Both the position numbers and the translations under genes were made by a program. This document shows, piece by piece, positions 51,407-60,645 of a DNA stretch of 64,000 bases (position 1 is the first letter of the stretch; each line of letters starts with the position of its first letter). The stretch comes from Streptomyces sp. NBC_00370 (GTDB lineage: Bacteria; Actinomycetota; Actinomycetes; Streptomycetales; Streptomycetaceae), in assembly GCF_036084755.1 (NCBI RefSeq), contig NZ_CP107968.1:2486501-2550500 (forward strand), given 5' to 3'. The notes under the pieces are model-generated. The model saw nothing but the letters and a program-made list of their open reading frames with translations, had not been told where the DNA came from and searched no databases.

Positions 51407-51793
51407 TCAGCAGCCCGCCGCCGCGTGCCACGCGGGGTCACGGGGTGACGGCACGTGCGCGGCCGGACGGGCGAACGGCAGCCCGCCGAGCAGGAATTCA
51501 CAGCCCGTCAGTTCGATGACCCGGTACGTCAGCGGCTGTGGACGACAAAGCCTCAGGACACCACCGGCTTCGGTGACGTTGAGCGCTGCGAGCAGGAACG
51601 AGTTGAGCCCGCTGCAGTCGCAGAAGGTGACGTCGGACAGATCGATGTCGACGGTCAGCACGCCGTCGTTCAGGCACCCCTGGACCGACTCGCTTACCAA
51701 CGCGGCCATGTCCAGATCGATTTCTCCGGACAGAGTAAGCAACGTCCGGTCCGTACTGTCGTGTCGACGGACAGTCAGTTGGGGTTGCGGCAT
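51407..51793 (-). CDS. STAS-domain anti-sigma factor antagonist
   Basis: A 128-residue SpoIIAA-like protein. 'LTLSGEIDLDMAALVSESVQ' and 'VDIDLSDVTFCDCSGLNSFLLA' are the STAS core; the Ser in 'DCSGLN' is the site phosphorylated by an anti-sigma kinase. When unphosphorylated, such proteins bind the kinase and free a SigB-like sigma factor. No anti-sigma or sigma gene is beside it, as is common for scattered Streptomyces antagonists. The C-terminal 'PSPRDPAWHAAAGC' tail is extra. Confidence 0.92.
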   Translation of the reverse strand: MPQPQLTVRRHDSTDRTLLTLSGEIDLDMAALVSESVQGCLNDGVLTVDIDLSDVTFCDCSGLNSFLLAALNVTEAGGVLRLCRPQPLTYRVIELTGCEFLLGGLPFARPAAHVPSPRDPAWHAAAGC

Positions 51794-51988
51794 GACGCCT
51801 CGGTTCGGAAGACCCGCCGGTCGACTGTCGCGGACGAACCGGGCTTCCGATCCTTCCGACGTGCGTCCGGTCGGGTGTGCTCCGGCGGCTGCGTCTCACA
51901 ACGCCCTACCACCGGCCGCCGGGGTCTCGGGCGTCTCCCGCAGCATAGTCCCGCCTGGGGCCGCACGGGCGGTCGCAGGGCATCTGTC

Positions 51989-53041
51989 TCAGTCGGTGTC
52001 CGGCGGCCAGGCGTCGCCCCAGGCCGTGTCACGCGCGGCCCGGTACAGCGGCCCCTGCCGCTTGGCGACGATCGTCCGCAGCAGCCCGTCGTCCACGGTG
52101 CACAGGTCGAGCAGCACCTGCCCCTTGCGGATCTGCGGCTTGCGGATCACCCGTGCCGTTACGGGAAGCGCGTCGACCGGCGGCGCGTCGAAGCGCACCG
52201 CCGCCACGTAGCTGAACTTCTCGTCCTCGTACGGCAGCGAGCCGCCCTTCACCTGCCGGTGCAGCGACGACCTGCTGACCCGGGCGGCGAAGTGGCACCA
52301 GTCCGTGCCCTGTTCGATCGGGCAGCGGCCACTGTGCGGGCAGGGCGCCACGACCCGCAGCCCGGCGGCGATCAGCTGGTCACGGGCCTCGATGATCCGC
52401 AGATAGCCGTCGGGGGTGCCCGGTTCGACGATCACCACGGCCTGTCCCGCCCGCGCCGTCTCGTCGACGAGCGCGGCGCGGTCCCGTTCGGTCAGCTCCT
52501 TCAGCACGTACGAGACGGTCACCAGATCGGCCTCGGGAAGCTTCAGCGCCCCGCCGATCCTCGCCCGCCGCCACTCGGCGGTCCGCGGCCCCACGGCGTG
52601 CGACCCGGCCGCCAACTCCCTGCCCAGGTCGAGCGCGGGGGCGGCCCAGTCCAGCACGGTGGTCGTCCGGGGCGTCCCGCCCTCGCTCCCGTCCGGGGCC
52701 GTCCCGGGCTGCTGTTCCCAGACCGCTTCGGCGGCCCAGACCGCCGCGCCCGTGCCCCCGCCGACGTCGAGCTGGCTCGCCGGCTCCCAGTACGGGGCCG
52801 CGTCCGCCAGCGCTTCGAGCGCCGCGCGTACGGCTTCGAACGTCGCCGGCATCCGGTACGCGGCGTAGGCGGCGACGTCCGACCGGTCGCGCAGCAGGGG
52901 CGCGTCGGTCGGGGTGGTGCCCCGGTAGTTGGCGATCAGCCGGTCGACGGCCTGCGCGGCCTGGCTGGGCGGCAGTCCGTCGAGCAGTCCGGCGAGCGCG
53001 GCACGCAGGGCTTCCGCGGTGGAGTGGGTCGCGTCGTTCAC
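51989..53041 (-). CDS. Rsm22-like methyltransferase with Cys cluster
   Basis: A 350-residue SAM-dependent methyltransferase-fold protein of the Rsm22 (mitochondrial ribosome assembly) family. 'ASQLDVGGGTGAAVWAAEA' is the SAM-binding motif I (about residue 95), 'ADLVTVSYVLKELTERDRA' motif IV/V region (about 180). 'VAPCPHSGRCPIEQGTDWCHF' (about 235) has the Cys set thought to hold an Fe-S cluster in this family. 'KGGSLPYEDEKFSYVA' and 'RKPQIRKGQVLLDLCT' are C-terminal blocks. Start GTG 53041 (or 53044); no good ribosome binding site. Role in rRNA or ribosome maturation is inferred from homologues. Confidence 0.88.
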   Translation of the reverse strand: MNDATHSTAEALRAALAGLLDGLPPSQAAQAVDRLIANYRGTTPTDAPLLRDRSDVAAYAAYRMPATFEAVRAALEALADAAPYWEPASQLDVGGGTGAAVWAAEAVWEQQPGTAPDGSEGGTPRTTTVLDWAAPALDLGRELAAGSHAVGPRTAEWRRARIGGALKLPEADLVTVSYVLKELTERDRAALVDETARAGQAVVIVEPGTPDGYLRIIEARDQLIAAGLRVVAPCPHSGRCPIEQGTDWCHFAARVSRSSLHRQVKGGSLPYEDEKFSYVAAVRFDAPPVDALPVTARVIRKPQIRKGQVLLDLCTVDDGLLRTIVAKRQGPLYRAARDTAWGDAWPPDTD

Positions 53042-53170
53042 CACCGAATCGTAGGGGGTCGGGACGGGGCGTCCGGCGCATAACGGCACGGACGTAACGG
53101 TACGGGATCGAACTGCTGCGGACAGTGAGGAAGTTGCTACTCTGACGGCCATCGGGACCATGGGGGGACC

Positions 53171-54538
53171 ATGAGGCAGCGCGTCGTACGACTGACCCTG
53201 GTGGCCGGGGTGACCGTGCTGGCGCTGCTGCTCCTGGTCGCCATGTGCGGCGACGGGGGAAAGGGCGACGGCTCGGACGGCCCGGGGAGCGCGGGCGGTT
53301 CGGACGGTTCGGGCGGTCCGACGCCCGCGTCGGGCGCCGCACCGGGCGCGGCGCCCGCCACGCGGCTGACCGTGCCGCCCTCGTACGACACGGGGCGCGG
53401 CTGGGACATCGCGGGCGTCTCCCCCGACTACGCGCTCGCGGCGACGGCCGGCACCGTCGCCTCGCTGGAGCGCTCCGGCGCCGACCGGTTCCGGCTGCGC
53501 ACGCTCGACTACGCGACGGGCAAGCCCCGTTGGACCGGTGCGCCGTGGCGACCGCTGTTCGCCGCCGACCGCTACCCCGACCGCTTCCCCGGGCTGCTGT
53601 CCGTCACGAAGGGCGCCGCCGAGTACGTCGCGACCTGGTCGTACGGGAAGCTCGAACCGCGCGGGACGACTCCGTCCGACTCCGTCGTCTCCCTCGACGT
53701 GTACGACGCGGCCGACGGCTCCCGGCGCCATGTCGAGGTGCCGTGGTCCGGTGACCCGACGGTCTCCGCCGACGGGCCCGGGATCCTGATCACCGACGGG
53801 CGGGCGACGAGCGCGGTCGTCGACCCGGCCGACGGCAGCGTGACCAAGGTCCCGCAGAGCAAGCTCGGTTATCCGAAGGACTGTCCGGGCTGCCGCAGAC
53901 TCACCGAGGTGCGAGGCGTCACCGCCAAGGGCCTGTTGGTGGGCGGCGACGGCGGGTTCTGGGTGCGCGGCGGCTGGTCCAGCCGTACGGTCGCACCGGC
54001 CGGCGCCGACCCGGCGACGGGTAAGGCCGCTTCGACGGCCGCCGGTTACGTACTCGCGAAGTGGCAGCGCCCCAAGGGCGCCAAGGACGCGGCCGCACAC
54101 GAGATCTGGGCTCTGCACGACGCGTCGACCGGCAAGGCCGTCGCCCGGGTCAGCTGCCGCAAACCCGCGATCGAACCGGGCGACGACCCCCGCCTCCTGG
54201 CGTCGCCCGGCGGGCACTTCCTGATCGCGGGGCGGCTCGCCTTCGACGTGGACGCGAGGACGGGCCGCTGCTTCGAGGAGCCGGACGGCACCGCGCCGCT
54301 GACCCTGACCGCGGTCACGGACTACGGCACGGCGTACGGCGCGAAGAACGCGCTGAGCGTGCCGGAGGCGGCGGCCGGCAGCGGGATCCCCTTCTCCGTC
54401 GACCTGGCGGCCGGTACCCCCGAGGCGCTGGCGGCCAATGTGCGGCTGCCGGTGGGAGAGGCGGCGGGCGTCGGCCTGTTCCGCTGGACGGACGCCCGTG
54501 ACGTACCGCACCTGACGGGGTACCCGGAGCGCGGCTGA
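53171..54538 (+). CDS. Exported or membrane-anchored protein, probable beta-propeller
   Basis: A 455-residue protein with one N-terminal hydrophobic helix ('LTLVAGVTVLALLLLVAMC', Cys at about residue 26; the box is a poor lipobox) and a Gly/Ser/Asp-rich linker to about residue 65. The outer domain is made of strand-rich units such as 'LRTLDYATGKPRWTGAPWR', 'VVSLDVYDAADGSRRHVEVPWSG' trimmed, 'EIWALHDASTGKAVARVSC' and 'FDVDARTGRC', as in PQQ/WD-like propellers. Two Cys in 'DCPGCRRL'. ATG 53171 follows 'tgggggacc'. Function unknown. Confidence 0.75.
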   Translation: MRQRVVRLTLVAGVTVLALLLLVAMCGDGGKGDGSDGPGSAGGSDGSGGPTPASGAAPGAAPATRLTVPPSYDTGRGWDIAGVSPDYALAATAGTVASLERSGADRFRLRTLDYATGKPRWTGAPWRPLFAADRYPDRFPGLLSVTKGAAEYVATWSYGKLEPRGTTPSDSVVSLDVYDAADGSRRHVEVPWSGDPTVSADGPGILITDGRATSAVVDPADGSVTKVPQSKLGYPKDCPGCRRLTEVRGVTAKGLLVGGDGGFWVRGGWSSRTVAPAGADPATGKAASTAAGYVLAKWQRPKGAKDAAAHEIWALHDASTGKAVARVSCRKPAIEPGDDPRLLASPGGHFLIAGRLAFDVDARTGRCFEEPDGTAPLTLTAVTDYGTAYGAKNALSVPEAAAGSGIPFSVDLAAGTPEALAANVRLPVGEAAGVGLFRWTDARDVPHLTGYPERG

Positions 54539-54603
54539 CCGCGAGGGCTACGTGCGAGGGCTACGAGGCCCCGCTGCGTGGCGGCCCTTCACGCGGCGGC
54601 CCT

Positions 54604-55914
54604 TCACGCGGCGGGCACGGCTCCCGCCGGTGGCCGGTTGCGCTGCCAGGGCCGTACCAGACCGAAGAAGCACGCGACGGACCCGACCGCGCAGACCACC
54701 TGGACCACGGCCATCGGGACGGCCGTGTGTTCGCCGGCGATCCCGACGAGGGGCGAGGCCACGGCCCCGATGAGGAACGAGGACGTGCCGATGAGGGCGG
54801 AGGCCGAACCCGCGGCGTGCGGGGTGCGCATCAGCGCCTGCGTGTTGGTGTTGGGCATCGCGAGCCCCATCGCCGACATCAGGACGAACAGCGCGGCGGC
54901 GACGGGGAACAGGCCCACGTCCCCGAACACCCCGGTCGTCATCAGCAGCAACGACACGGCCGCGACGACGACCACACCGAGGCCGAAGGTGAGCGCCTTG
55001 TCCATACTGACGCGGCCGACCAGGATCTTGCCGTTGATCTGCCCGACGATCATCAGGCCGATGGAGTTCACGCCGAACAGCAGACTGAACATCTGCGGCG
55101 ACGCCCCGTAGATCTCCTGCACCACGAACGGCGAGGCCGACACGTACGCGAACAGCGCGGCGAAGGCGAGCCCGCCCGACAGCAGATAGCCGCTGAACAC
55201 CCGGTCGGCCAGCAGCGACCGCATGGTGCGCAGGGCGGCCCCCACTCCCCCGCTGTGCCGGCGCTCCGGCGGCAGCGTCTCGTGCAGGCACTTCCACACG
55301 ACCAGCGTGAGCAGGATGCCGACGACGGTCAGCACCACGAACACCCCGCGCCAGTCCGTGATCCGCAGCACCTGGCCGCCGAGCACCGGCGCGATGACCG
55401 GCGCGACACCGGAGATCAGCATCAGGGTGGAGAAGAACCGCGCCATCTCGATGCCGTCGTACAGGTCACGCACCACCGCGCGGGCGATGACGATACCGGC
55501 GGATCCGGCGAGCCCCTGCAACAGCCTGAATCCGATGAGGAGTTCGGTGTTGGGGGCGAGGGCGCAGATCGCGGTGGCGAAGATGTAGACGACCATCCCG
55601 AGCAGCAGCGGCCTGCGCCGCCCCCACCGGTCGCTCATCGGCCCGATGACGATCTGGCCGAGCGCCATGCCCGCGAGGCACGCGGTGAGGGTGATCTGTA
55701 CGGTCGCGGCGGGCGCGCCCAGCGAGCGGGTGACCGCGGGCAGCGCCGGGAGGTACATGTCCATGGAGAGCGGCGGCAGTGCCGTGAGCCCTCCGAGTAC
55801 GAGGGTGACCAGCAGACCTACGCGGCGGGTTGCGGGCGTACTGGTGGCTTTCTGCTGCCGCTGGCGCGGTATCCGTCCTTGTCGTTCACGAGTGGTCTGG
55901 CCGCCGTCCGGCAT
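54604..55914 (-). CDS. Bcr/CflA-family MFS drug exporter
   Basis: A 436-residue, 12-helix MFS protein of the Bcr/CflA type (bicyclomycin/chloramphenicol efflux). Hallmarks: 'LGGLTALPPLSMDMYLPALP' (TM1), 'GQIVIGPMSDRWGRRRPLLLG' motif A, 'GSAGIVIARAVVRDLYDG' motif C region and 'INGKILVGRV'. ATG 55914 has 'ggag' six bases upstream; ATG 55926 ('METRMPDGG') is only plausible if the message is leaderless. Divergent from the Gfo/Idh gene across a short promoter region. Substrate unknown. Confidence 0.92.
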   Translation of the reverse strand: MPDGGQTTRERQGRIPRQRQQKATSTPATRRVGLLVTLVLGGLTALPPLSMDMYLPALPAVTRSLGAPAATVQITLTACLAGMALGQIVIGPMSDRWGRRRPLLLGMVVYIFATAICALAPNTELLIGFRLLQGLAGSAGIVIARAVVRDLYDGIEMARFFSTLMLISGVAPVIAPVLGGQVLRITDWRGVFVVLTVVGILLTLVVWKCLHETLPPERRHSGGVGAALRTMRSLLADRVFSGYLLSGGLAFAALFAYVSASPFVVQEIYGASPQMFSLLFGVNSIGLMIVGQINGKILVGRVSMDKALTFGLGVVVVAAVSLLLMTTGVFGDVGLFPVAAALFVLMSAMGLAMPNTNTQALMRTPHAAGSASALIGTSSFLIGAVASPLVGIAGEHTAVPMAVVQVVCAVGSVACFFGLVRPWQRNRPPAGAVPAA

Positions 55915-55993
55915 CCGCGTCTCCATGTAGTTGAATCGGCTATCTATGCTCTCAGAGCGGCGGAGTGGTTCAGAACCAGTTAATGAGGCGTTG

Positions 55994-57010
55994 ATGACAG
56001 CGGTACGAGCGGGACACGAACAAAAGGTGCGCTGGGGTGTCGTTGCCACCGGTGGTATCGCCGCGCGGTTCACCGAGGACGTCCAGGCGCTGCCGGACGC
56101 CGAGGTGGTGGCGGTGGCATCGCGCAGCGAGGCCCCGGCCAAGGAGTTCGCCGGCCGGTTCGGGATCCCCCGCGCGTACGGGGCGTGGGCGGACCTGTTC
56201 GCCGACGACGAGGTGGATGTCGTCTACGTCGCCACCCCGCACTCGGCGCACCGGGCGGCTGCGGGCGCCGCGCTGGCGGCGGGCAAACCGGTGCTCTGCG
56301 AGAAGGCGTTCACCATCAACGCCCGCGAGGCCGAGGAGCTGGTGGCCCTCGCGGGCGAGCACGGCCTGTTCCTGATGGAGGCCATGTGGATGTACTGCAA
56401 CCCGGTGATCCGCCGGATGGTGCGGTTGGTACGGGACGGCGCGATCGGCGACATCCGCACGGTCCAGGCCGACTTCGGCCTACAGGGCCCGTTCGCTCCC
56501 GAACACCGCTTGCGCAACCCGGACTTGGGCGGGGGCGCGATCCTCGACCTCGGCGTCTACCCGGTGTCCTTCGCGCAACTGCTGCTCGGCGAACCGGACC
56601 GGGTGCAGGCGGATGCGCTGCTCTCCCCGGAGGGCGTGGACCTCAACACCGGGATGCTGCTGGGCTGGGACTCGGGCGCGACGGCGCTGCTGAGCTGCTC
56701 GGTGACGGGCGCTACGCCGACGACGGCGACGGTGACCGGCACGGAGGGGCGTATCGAGGTCGCTTCGGCGTTCTTCAACCCGGACCGGCTGGTGCTGCGC
56801 CGTGAGGGTGAGGAGCCGGTGGAGTACACGGCGGCCGGCGAGGCTTCGGAGCTGGCGGGGATGCAGCACGAGGCCGCCGAGGTGATGCGCTGCCTGCGGG
56901 CGGGCGAGACGGATTCGCCGCTGATCCCGCAGGCGGGGACGCTCGCGGTGATGCGGACGCTGGACCGGGTGCGGGAGCTGGTGGGCGTGCGGTTCCCGGT
57001 GGACGCGTAG
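55994..57010 (+). CDS. Gfo/Idh/MocA-family oxidoreductase
   Basis: A 338-residue NAD(P)-dependent dehydrogenase. The Rossmann loop is '[18 protein letters not shown]', followed by '[20 protein letters not shown]' and '[17 protein letters not shown]', and the key Lys in '[17 protein letters not shown]' (EKP-like motif, about residue 96). '[16 protein letters not shown]' and '[20 protein letters not shown]' carry the active-site His/Asp region of the dihydrodiol-dehydrogenase/xylose-dehydrogenase branch. ATG 55994 follows 'gagg' six bases upstream. The sugar or diol substrate is unknown. Confidence 0.92.
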   Translation: MTAVRAGHEQKVRWGVVATGGIAARFTEDVQALPDAEVVAVASRSEAPAKEFAGRFGIPRAYGAWADLFADDEVDVVYVATPHSAHRAAAGAALAAGKPVLCEKAFTINAREAEELVALAGEHGLFLMEAMWMYCNPVIRRMVRLVRDGAIGDIRTVQADFGLQGPFAPEHRLRNPDLGGGAILDLGVYPVSFAQLLLGEPDRVQADALLSPEGVDLNTGMLLGWDSGATALLSCSVTGATPTTATVTGTEGRIEVASAFFNPDRLVLRREGEEPVEYTAAGEASELAGMQHEAAEVMRCLRAGETDSPLIPQAGTLAVMRTLDRVRELVGVRFPVDA

Positions 57011-57083
57011 TCGGGATCGTCCCGCATCCCGGGGGCGGGTGTGTCCCGGTCGGGGATGCCCCGCTCCCGTACGCTGCGTGGCC

Positions 57084-57866
57084 ATGAACGCCAAGCAGAA
57101 GATCGCAGTGGTGACGGGAGCGGGCTCGGGCATCGGACGGGCCGTGGCGCCGGTGCTGAGCGGCGCGGGCTGGTCGGTGGTGCTGGCGGGACGGCACACC
57201 GAGACGCTGGAGGAGACGGCGGCGGCCGTTGGGACTGCCGTGGGGTCCGCCGCTCAGTCCGCCGCCGACGTGCTGACCGTACGCACGGACGTGTCGGTCC
57301 CGGAGGACGTGGACGCGCTGTTCGCGGTGGTGCGTGAGCGGTACGGGCGGCTGGACCTGCTGTTCAACAACGCGGGCACGTTCGGCCCGGCCGGCTACGC
57401 CCTGGACGAACTGCCCTTCTCGGCCTGGCAGAAGGTCGTGAACACGAACCTGACCGGCGCTTTCCTGTGCGCGCAGGGCGCGTTCCGGCTGATGAAGGCG
57501 CAGGACCCGCAGGGCGGCCGGATCATCAACAACGGTTCGATCTCGGCCCACACGCCCCGGCCGAACTCGGTGGCGTACACGGCGACCAAACACGGCATGA
57601 CCGGGCTGACGAAGTCCCTTTCGCTGGACGGCCGCCCGTACCGGATCGCCTGCGGCCAGATCGACATCGGCAACGCCGCGACGGACATGACGGCACAGAT
57701 GCAGCGCGGTGTGCCGCAGGCCAACGGCGAGCTGGCGGTGGAGCCGGTGATGGACGCGGCGGACGTCGCGCGGACGGTCCTGCACATGGCGGAGCTGCCG
57801 CTGGAGGCGAACATCCAGTTCGCGACGGTGCTGGCGACGACGATGCCGTACGTGGGGCGCGGCTGA
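57084..57866 (+). CDS. Short-chain dehydrogenase/reductase
   Basis: A 260-residue classical SDR: cofactor loop '[17 protein letters not shown]', '[11 protein letters not shown]', catalytic Ser in '[11 protein letters not shown]' and '[10 protein letters not shown]' (YxxxK). An Ala-rich insert, '[18 protein letters not shown]', sits between strands 2 and 3. ATG 57084 is used; a TACGCT -10-like box eight bases upstream suggests a leaderless message, and the frame is open further to 57039. Follows the Gfo/Idh gene by 73 bp. Substrate unknown. Confidence 0.92.
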   Translation: MNAKQKIAVVTGAGSGIGRAVAPVLSGAGWSVVLAGRHTETLEETAAAVGTAVGSAAQSAADVLTVRTDVSVPEDVDALFAVVRERYGRLDLLFNNAGTFGPAGYALDELPFSAWQKVVNTNLTGAFLCAQGAFRLMKAQDPQGGRIINNGSISAHTPRPNSVAYTATKHGMTGLTKSLSLDGRPYRIACGQIDIGNAATDMTAQMQRGVPQANGELAVEPVMDAADVARTVLHMAELPLEANIQFATVLATTMPYVGRG

Positions 57867-57907
57867 GGGACGGGAATGGATCCTCGCCCGCGACAGTTGC
57901 GCGACAC

Positions 57908-58798
57908 ATGACGGAACATCCAGTAGCCGACGCGACTGACGGCCCCGAGATCCTTCGCTACACCGCCTTCTCCAGCACCCCGGAGGGCGGCAACCGGGCG
58001 GGCGTCGTCCTCGACGCCACCGGCCTTGACGACGGACGGATGCTGGCGATCGCCGCCGAGCTGGGCTACAGCGAGTCGGCGTTCCTGACGCCGCCCCCGG
58101 CAGGACTCGGCGAGCCCAGCAGGGCGTTCACCATCAGGTACTTCAGCCCGAAGGCCGAGGTGCCCTTCTGCGGTCACGCGACGGTCGCGACGGCCCTCGC
58201 CCTGGCGGAGCGGACAGGCCCCGGCGACCTGGTGTTCGCGACGCAGGCGGGCACCGTACCTGTGACGGTCACGGAGACCGACGGCGCGCTGCGGGCGACG
58301 CTCACCAGCGTGGAGCCGCATGTCGAGGCCGCGCCCGACGAGGACGTACGGGAAGCCCTGGCCGCGCTCAACTGGCCCGCCACGGACCTCGATCCGGACC
58401 TGCCGCCGCGTATCGCCTTCGCGGGAGCCCGCCACCTGGTGCTGGCGGCGGCGACCCGCGCACGGCTGGCGGACCTCTCGTACGACTTCGACCGGCTGGC
58501 GGCGCTGATGCACCGCCGGGACCTGACCACGGTCCAACTGGTCTGGCGCGCATCGGAGTCGGTGTTCCACGTCCGCGACCCCTTCCCGGTCGGGGGCGTG
58601 GTCGAGGACGCGGCGACGGGCGCGGCCGCTGCGGCGTTCGGCGCGTACGCCCGCGAACTGGGCGCCGTACCGGCCGACGCGGTCCTCACCCTGCACCAGG
58701 GCGAGGACATGGGCCGGCCGGGGGTACTGACGGTGGAGCTACGGGCGGGCGACGCGCGGGTACGGGTGAGCGGCGCGGGAACCGCGATCAAGGAGTAG
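57908..58798 (+). CDS. PhzF-family protein, full length
   Basis: A 296-residue PhzF-fold protein. 'LRYTAFSSTPEGGNRAGVVL' and 'AAELGYSESAFLT' start domain 1 (catalytic Glu of 'YSESAF'), 'VPFCGHATVATALAL' is the GHAT motif, and 'VVEDAATGAAAAAFGAYARE' with 'LHQGEDMGRPG' lie in domain 2. The family covers isomerases and epimerases of aromatic or amino-acid-like substrates. No sequence here decides which. ATG 57908 is 41 bp after the SDR stop. The 3' end overlaps a convergent membrane-protein gene by 11 bp. Confidence 0.9.
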   Translation: MTEHPVADATDGPEILRYTAFSSTPEGGNRAGVVLDATGLDDGRMLAIAAELGYSESAFLTPPPAGLGEPSRAFTIRYFSPKAEVPFCGHATVATALALAERTGPGDLVFATQAGTVPVTVTETDGALRATLTSVEPHVEAAPDEDVREALAALNWPATDLDPDLPPRIAFAGARHLVLAAATRARLADLSYDFDRLAALMHRRDLTTVQLVWRASESVFHVRDPFPVGGVVEDAATGAAAAAFGAYARELGAVPADAVLTLHQGEDMGRPGVLTVELRAGDARVRVSGAGTAIKE

Positions 58799-59348
58799 CT
58801 GTCCTGAGCTGGCTCTCGACCCGGTCGATCCGGCGCAGGGCGCGCCGGTTCATCCACACCAGCCAGCCGAGGAACAGGACGCCGAAGGCCGCCATCACAC
58901 CGCCGCGTACGTACTCGCCGACGGCGAACCAGAACGCGGACCCGCCGAAGACCATCACGGCAAGCAGCGGAAACGCCCACCCCCGCGCCCGCGTCAGCTT
59001 CTCCCGCCGCCGCCGCGCGAGCCGGGCCATGGCCTGCCGCTCGGCGGGGTCGTCGGGGATGTCCCCCTTCATGATGCGCCGGTCGAGCGCGGGCACGGCG
59101 GCCGAGTCGACCCCGACGGACCCGGCGTCGGCCCGGCGCCGCCGGACGATCCACCAGGACATCCACCCGGCGTAGACGACGCCACCGATCACGGCCCCGG
59201 GCCAGGCATCAAGCCCGGAGAACGCCAACCGCAACCCCACCCAGAGCACCAGCGCGACGCTGGCGAACACCCACCACCGATCCCGCCGGGGCTGCTTCCC
59301 CTGCGTATCCGTCTGCGCGCTCCCCTGCTCGACCCTCGCGTAGCCCAC
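58788..59348 (-). CDS. Four-helix membrane protein of unknown function
   Basis: A 186-residue protein with two pairs of hydrophobic helices: 'WWVFASVALVLWVGLRLAF' and 'AVIGGVVYAGWMSWWIV' near the N-terminus, then 'FPLLAVMVFGGSAFWFAV' and 'GGVMAAFGVLFLGWLVWM', joined by a basic loop 'RQAMARLARRRREKLTRARG'. No family recognised. It starts at GTG 59348. It is the last gene before the repeat-rich gene-free stretch. Confidence 0.75.
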   Translation of the reverse strand: MGYARVEQGSAQTDTQGKQPRRDRWWVFASVALVLWVGLRLAFSGLDAWPGAVIGGVVYAGWMSWWIVRRRRADAGSVGVDSAAVPALDRRIMKGDIPDDPAERQAMARLARRRREKLTRARGWAFPLLAVMVFGGSAFWFAVGEYVRGGVMAAFGVLFLGWLVWMNRRALRRIDRVESQLRTATP

Positions 59349-59439
59349 AACGCCACCCCCTGGTCCGTAACGCCCCTGCTGTGCGGTCGCGTTGCGAGTA
59401 CCCGGGGATGGATGCCCGATGCGGCCGGCGCAGGAACGG

Positions 59440-59567
59440 GCTCGTGGTGCCGGGTGCCGGGTGCCGGGTGGCAGGCGGCACGCGGCACGCGGCAGTGGCG
59501 TGGGGCGACTCGGGTTGGCTCGGCGTCCAGCCCGGGGGGTGGTCGGTTGTGACTCATGCCCCGCTGA
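59440..59567 (+). repeat. Long unit, outer left copy
   Basis: Starts CTCGTGGTGCCGGGTG and ends GACTCATGCCCCGCTG; a direct repeat of the unit at 59809-59930. Inverted relatives lie at 60770-60892 and 61100-61202. The copy also contains a short internal GGGTGCC duplication. Confidence 0.8.
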
Positions 59568-59685
59568 TCACTCTGGGGCGGCGGGTGCGGGTCAGGGCGG
59601 CATGAGCCGGGAGCTGGGCGGGCCCGGAAGTTAGCCGAACCGAGGGCCGCCCCTGAGGTTTGAGTGTCGCGGTTACGGTCCGGGC

Positions 59686-59744
59686 GTCAAGGGCGCTCCT
59701 ACGTCGCGTCGGCTGCGCCGATTGCGCTGCGCTTAACCCTTGAC
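59686..59744. repeat. 59-bp palindrome, left copy
   Basis: Ends GTCAAGGG and CCCTTGAC, enclosing a GC-rich partly self-complementary middle (GTCGCGTCGGCTGCGCCGAT). The second copy, also 59 bp, is at 60960-61018 in inverted order. No T-run, but could fold as a hairpin in RNA. Confidence 0.8.
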
Positions 59745-59808
59745 CCCCGGCCCTCCACCGCAAGGGAAGGCTGGGGGGGCGGCCGGGGAGCTCCACGGAG
59801 GCGCTGGG

Positions 59809-59930
59809 TTCGTGGTGGCGGGTGCTTGGCCGACTGGCAGGTGCCACGCACCAGTTGCATGGGGCGACTCGGGCCGTCTCGGCGTCCACCCCCACCGGGT
59901 AGCAGTTGCGACTCATGCCCCGCTGGTCAC
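59809..59930 (+). repeat. Long unit, inner left copy
   Basis: Starts TTCGTGGTGGCGGGTG and runs to CCCCGCTGGTCAC. Direct repeat of 59440-59567, inverted copy at 60770-60892. Confidence 0.85.
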
Positions 59931-60053
59931 TGGGGGTGGGTGTACGGCGGGAGGGTGCCTCGCCTTGGGTTGTGGGCCGGGCATCGGGCCGGTGGATGGG
60001 GCGGGTGTGACTGGGGTGACGGGGGATGGTTGGTGGGACGGCCATCCGGCACC

Positions 60054-60080
60054 TTTTGCGTCCCGTGTTGCGTTAAGCGC
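60054..60080 (+). repeat. GTTGCGTTA box, copy 1
   Basis: TTTTGCGTCCCGTGTTGCGT then TAAGCGC. Related boxes occur at 60174-60200 (plus), 60402-60431 and 60619-60645 (both minus), so two point inward from each side of the centre. Confidence 0.75.
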
Positions 60081-60173
60081 GCCATAGAGCGCGGCGGGCG
60101 GAGGGGTCCTGGGAGGCGGGGTGGGTGTGACTGATGGGGCAGAACTGGACCCGTGGGATGGCGGTCCGGCCTC

Positions 60174-60200
60174 TTATGCGTGGGGAGTTGCATTCCGCGC
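60174..60200 (+). repeat. GTTGCGTTA box, copy 2 (diverged)
   Basis: TTATGCGTGGGGAGTTGCAT then TCCGCGC, a diverged direct repeat of copy 1. Confidence 0.65.
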
Positions 60201-60401
60201 GCTGCGGAGCGCACCCAGGAGGATGGGCCGGTGTCGGGGATCCCCCGGAGTGGAAGTGGGCTACGGCAGGGGGCCGTCGTGGGTTGAGGCGCCAGCCACC
60301 CACGCGAATCGGCTGTCAGACATCCCCACCAGCACACCCCTGCCCTACCAGTCACACCCGCCCCATCGCCTGGCTGTCCCGCCGTTCTGACACGCCCCGC
60401 A

Positions 60402-60431
60402 GCGCATCTAACGCAACCACCCACGCAAAAG
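60402..60431 (-). repeat. GTTGCGTTA box, copy 3 (inverted)
   Basis: Reads CTTTTGCGTGGGTGGTTGCG then TTAGATGCGC on the minus strand; near match to copy 1. Confidence 0.7.
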
Positions 60432-60618
60432 GCACCCGCCGGCGGCCTCACCGGGCACTCGTGTCACATCCGCCCCACCGACGGGCCCGGGTACGGCCCC
60501 TGGACCCACCCGACCCCGCCGAGACCAGGACCGCCGGGCCGATGAACACCCGTCGCCCCACGCCCCGCACGAAACACCCCGCCCGGGGCCATCTCAGCGG
60601 CCTGACACACTCCGTAGT

Positions 60619-60645
60619 GCGCTTAACGCAACACGGGACGCAACA
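60619..60645 (-). repeat. GTTGCGTTA box, copy 4 (inverted)
   Basis: Reads TGTTGCGTCCCGTGTTGCGT then TAAGCGC on the minus strand; the mirror partner of copy 1 and almost identical to it. Confidence 0.78.

Larger units (their letters stand above)
59618..60095 (+). repeat. Left arm of the long inverted repeat
   Basis: Best-matching left arm, from the AAGTTAG block to the AGAGCGC block. It contains a 59-bp palindrome (59686-59744), one long unit (59809-59930), a GTGTGACTG box and a GTTGCGTTA box. Its reverse complement lies at about 60610-61085. Confidence 0.88.
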
